Source of the DNA: Nostoc sp. NMS7
GTDB lineage: Bacteria; Cyanobacteriota; Cyanobacteriia; Cyanobacteriales; Nostocaceae
Reading direction: 5' to 3'
Assembly: GCF_017115085.1 (NCBI RefSeq)
Contig: NZ_JABXKJ010000083.1
Span: forward strand, 1-41,891
DNA length: 41,891 bases
Below, in pieces: positions 36,068-41,891 of this stretch. The stretch's first letter is position 1. Each line of letters starts with the position of its first letter. The notes under the pieces are model-generated. The model was not told the DNA's origin. It did not search any database and worked only from the letters and a program-made list of their open reading frames with translations. Both the position numbers and the translations under genes were made by a program.

Positions 36068-37513
36068 ATGATGATTGACGAAATATTAGGCGATGTCCAG
36101 GGAGAAGACGCTACACGTCTACGCTACAAAGTTCAGCAGCTATTAGGAAAAAAAGCGGGGCGGCGGACGCTGTTAGCTCGTGATTTGAACACTCAGGAAT
36201 TAGTTGTCATCAAGTTACTCTCTTTTGGTGGTGACTTTGAGTGGGATTCACTCAAGCTGTTTGAGCGGGAAGCTGAAACTTTAAAAAACCTAGCACATCC
36301 CTTAATTCCTCGCTATTTAAACTATTTTGAGGTAAATTTACCAACCATCAAAGGATTTGCCCTGGTACAAACTTATATTCCTGCACAAACTTTAGAGCAA
36401 TACTTACAAACTGGGCGGACTTTTACAGAAGCAGAAGTCAAACAGATAGCCAAAGCAGTTTTAGAGATTCTCGTTTACTTACATGGGCTGTATCCGCCTG
36501 TAATTCACCGTGATATTAAGCCTAGCAATATTTTATTAGGCGATCGCTCTGGTAATAGTGTCGGTCAACTCTATTTGGTAGATTTTGGCTCAGTGCAGAC
36601 TGTCCTCGCCACAGAAACCGGCACAAGGACTGTGGTCGGAACTTATGGATATATGCCACCCGAACAATTTGGCGGACGCACTGTTGCAGCATCTGACCTT
36701 TATAGTTTAGGTGCAACTTTAATTTATTTAGTGACGGGTACTTACCCCGCCGATTTACCCCAAAAGGATTTTCGGATTCAGTTTGAACAAGCGGCTAATC
36801 TCAGTCCCAGCTTTAGCAATTGGTTGAGATCGATGATTGAACCCAGTTTAGAACGGCGTTTGAGTTCTGCTACCAAAGCGATATCTACGATGGGCTCCGC
36901 CTACGCAGCTTTAGAGAAACCACAACTAACAAACTCACCTGCTTTGGTTGTTGGCAAACCAGATGGGAGTAAAATTCAACTAACCAAAAATGCGGATTCT
37001 CTAGAAATTATCATTCCACCGACTGGTTTTGATGCATCAATATTATTCACAGGTTTATTTGCGATCGTTTGGAATTCATTTATCCTCTTTTGGACAATTG
37101 GCGCACTCTCCGCACCTTTTCCTGTCAACATCCCCTTTGCCATGTTCTCACTTCCTTTTTGGGGTGCTGGCTTTGTCATGGTGTATAAAATTCTCTTTCA
37201 TTTATTTGGACGCATCTGCTTACGCCTGAATCCTAAACAAATTAGCCTAACCTGGGAGTTGTTTGCTTGGAAATTTTATCGTCCCCGGACATCGCCAAGA
37301 CAAAGTATTACTAAGTTGGTTTACATTCCCAAACATTTTACTAAAGACTCTGAAGGCACTAGAATTGCCGTTCCAGCACAATTGGATATTTGGGTAGGAG
37401 TAAAAAAATATCAACTTGGTGGTATTAGTGGTGCGATTAAATCTGAAGCCGAACTGGAATGGGTAGCTGATGAATTAAGCGATTGGTTAGGTTTACCAAT
37501 TCAGCGAGAATAA
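36068..37513 (+). CDS. Serine/threonine protein kinase with membrane anchor
   Basis: A protein of 481 residues. The kinase domain (about 20-285) has Lys in LVVIKLLSF, HRDIKPSNILL, the DFG in YLVDFGSVQTV, and GTYGYMPPEQF. The N-terminal lobe shows YKVQQLLGKKAGRRTLLA as the loop, which lacks a full GxGxxG. Two hydrophobic segments (about 325-350 and 355-380) anchor it, and the C-terminal domain (about 395-481) is of unknown function. This is a common cyanobacterial kinase type. A 29-bp dispersed repeat lies in frame at residues 271-280 (ISTMGSAYA), near the end of the kinase domain. The substrate is unknown. Confidence 0.9.
   Translation: MMIDEILGDVQGEDATRLRYKVQQLLGKKAGRRTLLARDLNTQELVVIKLLSFGGDFEWDSLKLFEREAETLKNLAHPLIPRYLNYFEVNLPTIKGFALVQTYIPAQTLEQYLQTGRTFTEAEVKQIAKAVLEILVYLHGLYPPVIHRDIKPSNILLGDRSGNSVGQLYLVDFGSVQTVLATETGTRTVVGTYGYMPPEQFGGRTVAASDLYSLGATLIYLVTGTYPADLPQKDFRIQFEQAANLSPSFSNWLRSMIEPSLERRLSSATKAISTMGSAYAALEKPQLTNSPALVVGKPDGSKIQLTKNADSLEIIIPPTGFDASILFTGLFAIVWNSFILFWTIGALSAPFPVNIPFAMFSLPFWGAGFVMVYKILFHLFGRICLRLNPKQISLTWELFAWKFYRPRTSPRQSITKLVYIPKHFTKDSEGTRIAVPAQLDIWVGVKKYQLGGISGAIKSEAELEWVADELSDWLGLPIQRE
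36878..36906 (+). repeat. Small dispersed repeat inside the kinase gene
   Basis: GCGATATCTACGATGGGC followed by TCCGCCTACGC. It matches the intergenic copy at 27761-27789 at 26 of 29 positions. It is translated in frame as about ten residues, AISTMGSAYA. Confidence 0.65.
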
Positions 37514-37573
37514 ACAAAATCAATAATATTAAAGAGGTCTACAAATGGCAACTACAAGCAAAAGCGATCGCTA

Positions 37574-37741
37574 ATGCAATTAATTCAAAAACATCTAAAC
37601 ATCGCACCCAATAGCACTCTAGAAAAAGTTTTAGAACTTTTAGAGGATGAAGAAGATATTAGAGATGCTCGTGCTGAAATAGTAGATGCAAAAATTAACG
37701 GTACTATATCTTGGGATGAATACAAGAAAGAAACCGCGTGA
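37574..37741 (+). CDS. RelB-type antitoxin
   Basis: A protein of 55 residues, too short for most ORF lists. KVLELLEDEEDIRDARAEI and the following VDAKINGTISWDEYKKETA resemble RelB-like antitoxins of cyanobacteria. The ATG overlaps the TAA of a 9-codon frame that begins with a ribosome site at 37545, which may aid start-up by coupled translation. The stop TGA overlaps the GTG start of the toxin. The protein seems intact but its toxin is frameshifted. Confidence 0.65.
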   Translation: MQLIQKHLNIAPNSTLEKVLELLEDEEDIRDARAEIVDAKINGTISWDEYKKETA

Positions 37742-37999
37742 CTTACCAAATTGAATTTACTAAGGGTGCTAATAAACAACTCAAGAAACTACCAAGCGAT
37801 ATCAAAGAACGTATCGACTCAAAAAGAATTAGCAATAGAACCACGTCCAGTTGGTGTTAAAAAATTGGCAGGCGAAGAATCTTTATATCGGATTAGAGTA
37901 GGTGGTTATAGAGTAATTTATCAAAAATTTGATAATATTCTCTTAGTAAGTGTAATTAAAGTGAAACATCGTAGAGAAGTTTATAGAAATGAGTCCTGA
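37738..37999 (+). pseudogene. RelE/ParE-type toxin with frameshift
   Basis: The first frame from GTG at 37738 reads TYQIEFTKGANKQLKKLPSDIKERI, then leaves the family sequence and stops at 37860. A second frame continues with KELAIEPRPVGVKKLAG and YRIRVGGYRVIYQKF to the end REVYRNES at 37999. The two together make a full RelE-like domain with a gap of about five residues, as if a small deletion near 37815-37825 shifted the frame. The toxin is therefore probably inactive. The GTG overlaps the stop of the antitoxin gene. Confidence 0.75.
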
Positions 38000-38078
38000 T
38001 AGACAATAGCTGGAAAACTTATGCTTCTATGGATGATACTGTCTTCATTGTCCGTACACTTGTACTAAAAAAGTTTAG

Positions 38079-39161
38079 ATGAGACTTAATTGTAAACCTT
38101 ACTACGAAACAAAATTTGGTGCTGCTTATTTGGGAAACAGCCTAGAATTAATGACAGGTATTCCCGACGAAAGTATTGACCTAATTTGTACCTCTCCACC
38201 ATTTGCACTGGTTCGTAAAAAAGAATACGGAAATGTTAATGCCGATGAATATGTTGAATGGTTTAAAGATTATGCGGCACATTTTTACCGGATTCTTAAA
38301 CCAACAGGCTCACTGGTTATTGATATTGGTGGCAGCTGGATTAAGGGGATGCCAGTTCGTTCTCTTTATCATTTTGAACTAGTTATTGCTTTATGCAAAG
38401 CAAAAGAAAAAGGTGGACTTGGATTTTATCTGGCACAAGAATTGTATTGGTATAATCCAGCAAAACTACCCACTCCTGCGGAATGGGTAACAGTTCGCAG
38501 GGAAAGAGTTAAAGATTCGGTAAACACGATTTGGTGGCTATCAAAAGAACCGCATCCTAAAGCTAATAATAGAAGGGTTTTAAAGCCTTATAGTGATGCG
38601 ATGAAAAACCTTCTGAAGAATGGCTATAAACCCAAATTTAGACCATCAGGACATGATATTTCCAATAAATTTAGTCAGGACAGGGGAGGAGCCATTCCCC
38701 CGAATATTATTGATGGACGTTGTAGTACAGACAAAGAAGAAATAGGGCAACAGACTATTATAGAAGAAACTTTATTTGAAGATTTAGTCCAGCCTGTAAA
38801 TGTAATTTCTGCCTCGAATACTGCTTCCAACGATTATTACCAAAGGCGTTGCAAACAAGAAGGTTTTAAGCCACACCCAGCAAGATTTCCTCAAGCTTTA
38901 CCAGAGTTTGTTATCAACCTTTGTACAGAACCAGGCGATATTGTTTTAGAACCTTTTGCTGGTTCTAATATGACAGGTCGAGTTGCAGAAACTTTACAAA
39001 GGCGCTGGTTAGCTTTTGAGATTGATGAAGACTACATCAGAAGCTCAAAACTGAGATTTGAAGAAAATGCTCCTTTGGTTGTTGAACTTCCAGCAGATTT
39101 ACCACCAATAGCAACAGAAAATGCTGATAATAAGCAGTCAGTACAGTTAGGACTATTTTGA
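38079..39161 (+). CDS. Site-specific DNA methyltransferase (beta class, amino-methylating)
   Basis: A protein of 360 residues. The catalytic motif IV is TSPPF at residues 38-42, and the SAM-binding motif I is VLEPFAGSNMTG at about 289-300. Motif IV before I marks the beta class. TSPPF rather than DPPY suggests N4-cytosine methylation, although N6-adenine is possible. A central stretch of about residues 165-250 is the likely target recognition region. No restriction endonuclease gene is recognised next to it, so it may be a solitary enzyme. A protein-like frame without a start follows at 39213-39422. Confidence 0.87.
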   Translation: MRLNCKPYYETKFGAAYLGNSLELMTGIPDESIDLICTSPPFALVRKKEYGNVNADEYVEWFKDYAAHFYRILKPTGSLVIDIGGSWIKGMPVRSLYHFELVIALCKAKEKGGLGFYLAQELYWYNPAKLPTPAEWVTVRRERVKDSVNTIWWLSKEPHPKANNRRVLKPYSDAMKNLLKNGYKPKFRPSGHDISNKFSQDRGGAIPPNIIDGRCSTDKEEIGQQTIIEETLFEDLVQPVNVISASNTASNDYYQRRCKQEGFKPHPARFPQALPEFVINLCTEPGDIVLEPFAGSNMTGRVAETLQRRWLAFEIDEDYIRSSKLRFEENAPLVVELPADLPPIATENADNKQSVQLGLF

Positions 39162-39618
39162 AAAAGGCTTTCTCAAATTAATTAGATATTTTAAGGAAAT
39201 TGTCCAATCTGACTTTTCCCGTTAAGTCTTCAAAAGCTTGTTCACAAAGGATTTAGGAAACAGCACAGTATATACTCAAAGCAAGTAAGTCTTTTAGAAG
39301 CGTTTCTTGAAAAAGAAATCGGGCAACGTTTTTCCCTGATTTTTGAAGTTAGTCAGGTAAAAGAGGTCAGGCGAGAAAAACCAGATTCTCCTAACAAAAG
39401 TCTAATAGACAAAGAGGAATGAATAATGAACCTAGAGAATTATCCCTCTTAATCACTTTCCGAGTATTCTGAATAATGTCTTCTCTTGTCATGGTTGGTT
39501 GCGCCCCCGAAGTATCAAATAACCAGGCTAATGAAAGCCCTATAGCTATGAATGCAGCCTAGAGTAATAAAAGAGGGTTAAATCAACATTAGTCAACCTT
39601 TTGAAAGCGATAGTTCTA
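39162..39618. other. Region after the methyltransferase with an orphan open frame
   Basis: No complete gene. A frame of about 69 codons without a start codon runs from 39213 to 39422 on the plus strand. Its translation, with SLLEAFLEKEIGQRFSLIFE followed by a basic, polar end, looks like a real protein tail. It may be what is left of a gene once linked to the methyltransferase, such as a restriction enzyme, but I recognise no family. The DNA from 39423 to 39618 is unremarkable. Confidence 0.4.
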
Positions 39619-41001
39619 TTAGATGGGAATTTGGATACAAAATTCTGTTTCTTGGCTTGTTTTTGAGTTACATATTAACTTCCCTTGGTGCATTTCTGCT
39701 ACAATCTGATAACTAATAAATAAGCCTAGTCCACTTCCTTTCCCAACAGGCTTTGTTGTAAAGAACGGATCAAATATTTTGGAAATTATCAATTCGTGAA
39801 TACCCAGCCCATTATTTTTAATACGAATATTAAGCCAATTTTTATGAATAATTTCAGTAATAATCCAAATAGTAGGAACGAACGGTTGAGATTCAGGATT
39901 TTGACTAATTGATGGATTAGCAATTGCCTCATTTAAAGCATAGATAGCGTTATTTATAATATTCATAAATACTTGATTTATTTGCGCGGGATAACACTTT
40001 ACCTGGGGAATTACTCCATAATTTTTAATTACTTGAATTACCTGAGTTTTCGACTCATTTTGGAAGCGGTGACGCAGAAATGTGATTGTGTGATTGATAC
40101 CTGTGTGAATATCAACATTTTTGATTTCTGCTTCATCCAAGCGAGAAAAATTTCGCAGTGACAGCACAATTTCTCTAATGCGATCGCTGCCAACTTGCAT
40201 CGACTCCAGCAGCTTACCTAAATCTTTTTGAATAAAGTCCAAATCCCAGGTTACTATTGCTTTTTGAATGTCTAGCGAGGGAACTGGATAGGTTTGCTGG
40301 TAGAGTTGCAATATTTTTAATAAGACTTTTGTATATTCAGATGCATGGGTGAGATTAGCGTAAATAAAGTTAACTGGATTATTAATTTCGTGAGCAATCC
40401 CTGCAACTAATTGCCCCAAACTTGACATTTTTTCAGTTTGTACCAGTTGAGCCTGAGTATATTTGAGTTTCTCAAGGATAACTTTTAGGTCGTGATTAGC
40501 TTGAATTAGCTCAATATTTCGTTGTTCTACCCTAGTTTCCAGTTCCTCATTCGTTTGCTTCAGTAATGCTTCTGCGTGTTTGCGTAAGCGAAGCTCGTCG
40601 TAGACATCGCTAATATTGATCAGTGAGCCAGAGAATTCTGTTTCACTTTGAGGTTGAGCAGACAGTTCCAACCAAACAATTACACCAGTTTGATGGTAAA
40701 AGCGGAGTACTTGACAAACCTCTACTCCGGTTTGTAACTTTTCTAGAGTTTTTTCCCACAAGTGCCGATCATCCAAGTCAATGAAATTGCCTAAAGCACT
40801 ACCGATGGCATCTGTTATCCCATAACCAAGGGTATTTGTCCAGGCTCGGTTGAGGAAATTGAGATTACCCAAGCGATCGCACTTAAAGACAATTTCGCGC
40901 AGACTATCCACCAATTCCCGGTAACGCCGTTCGGATTCAGACAATTTCTCAATCAAACTGTACTGAATCTGTGTATGCAATTCATTGCTAAAATCTGACA
41001 T
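39619..41001 (-). CDS. PAS-domain sensor histidine kinase
   Basis: A protein of 460 residues. A PAS domain (about 25-135), a coiled coil (about 140-190), a HisKA domain with the phosphorylated His204 in GIAHEINNPVNFI, and a HATPase domain (about 300-458) with NQVFMNIINNAIYALNEA, IKNNGLGI and GKGSGLGLFISYQI. No membrane segment is seen, so it is a soluble sensor. No response regulator lies nearby. Its ATG overlaps the stop of the isochorismatase-like gene as TAATG, so both are one operon and probably translated together. Confidence 0.92.
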   Translation of the reverse strand: MSDFSNELHTQIQYSLIEKLSESERRYRELVDSLREIVFKCDRLGNLNFLNRAWTNTLGYGITDAIGSALGNFIDLDDRHLWEKTLEKLQTGVEVCQVLRFYHQTGVIVWLELSAQPQSETEFSGSLINISDVYDELRLRKHAEALLKQTNEELETRVEQRNIELIQANHDLKVILEKLKYTQAQLVQTEKMSSLGQLVAGIAHEINNPVNFIYANLTHASEYTKVLLKILQLYQQTYPVPSLDIQKAIVTWDLDFIQKDLGKLLESMQVGSDRIREIVLSLRNFSRLDEAEIKNVDIHTGINHTITFLRHRFQNESKTQVIQVIKNYGVIPQVKCYPAQINQVFMNIINNAIYALNEAIANPSISQNPESQPFVPTIWIITEIIHKNWLNIRIKNNGLGIHELIISKIFDPFFTTKPVGKGSGLGLFISYQIVAEMHQGKLICNSKTSQETEFCIQIPI

Positions 41002-41609
41002 TATACTGTACTCGTCAAACGCTGAAGTAGCTCGGTATGGTTAATTGTATCGGCGTATAAGGGGAAGACGTGAGTGTGGTAGAATTCTTGCTCAAACACC
41101 GTGCGAGCAGAAGTGCAATCAGACAAAAGAACAACCTGATAGCCTTTCTCATGGGCAGAACGACCTGTAGAATCAATACAGACCGAAGTGACTGCACCAG
41201 CTAAAACTACATGAGTAATCTGTTTTTCATGGAGAATCATGTCTAGGTTAGTATTCATGAAAGCATTAAATCCCCGTTTTCCGGGAACTTCGAGAATTCT
41301 GCTGCGGAAGGGTAGCAACTCATCAATCATCTGCGATCCCTTCGTACCAGCTTGAAAAGCCCCAACTTCCTTGATAGTTTTAAGAATGCCAACAGGTTCA
41401 ACCAATTCCTGGTAGTTTGGCGTAAAAAAAATCGGTGTGGTAATCATCAACACTGGAGTTTGTAGCAAACACCCTACAAGCTCAACCGTGTTTTCTAATA
41501 CTTTGGTGGCCCTTGAGGATTCCTCAATGACACTATGTAGAATACCATCAGCTGCAAAGTAGTCATTTTGATAACCAATCAAGATCACAGCAGTACTTTG
41601 GGGTTGCAT
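41001..41609 (-). CDS. Isochorismatase-like protein lacking the catalytic Asp
   Basis: A protein of 202 residues with the isochorismatase/cysteine hydrolase fold. The Cys (Cys144 in TSVCIDSTGRSAHEKG) and Lys (Lys111 in GKRGFNAF) of the catalytic triad are present. The triad Asp, normally in VIDxQNDF or VDVQNDF, is replaced: the stretch reads ILIGYQNDYF with Gly12 at that place. So hydrolysis of the usual type may be impaired or altered. It forms an operon with a PAS histidine kinase directly downstream, with a one-base overlap. Its substrate or ligand is unknown. A ligand-sensing role for the kinase is my inference. Confidence 0.85.
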   Translation of the reverse strand: MQPQSTAVILIGYQNDYFAADGILHSVIEESSRATKVLENTVELVGCLLQTPVLMITTPIFFTPNYQELVEPVGILKTIKEVGAFQAGTKGSQMIDELLPFRSRILEVPGKRGFNAFMNTNLDMILHEKQITHVVLAGAVTSVCIDSTGRSAHEKGYQVVLLSDCTSARTVFEQEFYHTHVFPLYADTINHTELLQRLTSTV

Positions 41610-41891
41610 TGTATTTCTAACTATTTAGTATGTACAGACACTTTATTATTCCCGTTCTAAGTGTGTTTCTAACGAAAACTAACAGGGAAAACATATAGAG
41701 GTGTGAGTCTGGAAGCTATTGGCGGAATATTGCTTAACATTTTGTGATTAAAAAGCTGTTGGTGAAGTTTCCGCAGTGGGGTATTGCTTGTGTTGATGGA
41801 GTGTTGGTGGATTGGCAAGAGTAATTGTTTCTAAGCTAATCGGCATTTAAATTGCAACATAGTCACTATTACCCTTGTTTTTTATTTTTCG
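41610..41891. other. Upstream region of the isochorismatase-kinase operon
   Basis: No gene seen. The promoter of the minus-strand operon should lie within the first 100 bases, but I could not mark it with confidence. The stretch is AT-rich and runs off the window. Confidence 0.35.

Overview
The window looks like chromosome of a heterocyst-forming filamentous cyanobacterium of the Nostoc/Anabaena group (Nostocales). Evidence: very frequent GCGATCGC (HIP1) octamers inside and between genes, a phycobilisome-degradation protein (NblB), a cyanobacterial group 2 sigma factor, DUF760 and DUF2993 proteins, a PEP-CTERM protein, and many short interspersed repeats of the kinds typical of Nostoc genomes. 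No rRNA, tRNA, CRISPR array, prophage or transposase gene was seen. The assignment rests on sequence character and remembered family features, not on a search.

Layout. 1-660: repeat-rich start and a small membrane protein. 660-1952: long gene-poor stretch. 1953-4977: four-gene plus-strand cluster (two small SMR/ArnE-like membrane proteins, an FAD oxidoreductase, a dolichol-phosphate-mannose-synthase-like glycosyltransferase) that looks like a polyprenyl-phosphate sugar synthesis and flipping module. 5196-8148: tldD and pmbA, the two halves of the TldD/TldE protease. 8149-11088: a 268-bp MITE-like element with tandem tetraloop hairpins, a pentapeptide-repeat protein and an unrecognised internally duplicated protein; a duplicated scrap of the pmbA 3' end lies on the far side. 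11089-12183: pyrB with an in-frame repeat insertion. 12580-13904: gene remnants (Crp-like regulator, receiver-domain tail, epimerase C-terminal half). 13934-25623: mgtE, a PEP-CTERM protein, nblB, a CBS protein, mutT, a DUF760 protein, a sigma factor, carB and an atypical His-type Dps. 26078-30000: small conserved proteins, a TumE-type toxin-antitoxin pair, ridA, a heap of gene fragments and a Nudix hydrolase. 30101-37513: malQ, a RodZ-like protein, a pseudouridine synthase, a DUF2993 protein, cdsA, cbiT and a Ser/Thr kinase. 37574-41609: a relBE-type pair with a frameshifted toxin, a solitary DNA methyltransferase, and a two-gene operon of an isochorismatase-like protein lacking its catalytic Asp followed by a PAS histidine kinase.

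Themes. Much of the window is ordinary core metabolism (pyrimidine synthesis by pyrB and carB, cobalamin, phospholipid, starch/glycogen). The unusual material is of three kinds: dispersed repeats that have entered coding sequence (pyrB, the Ser/Thr kinase, the mutT end); decaying gene fragments and toxin-antitoxin remnants; and two gene sets whose joint function is not obvious (SMR-SMR-FAD-GT2, and isochorismatase-like plus histidine kinase). No single clearly new system is proven here. The best candidates are those two gene sets and the tandem-hairpin element at 8217-8484.
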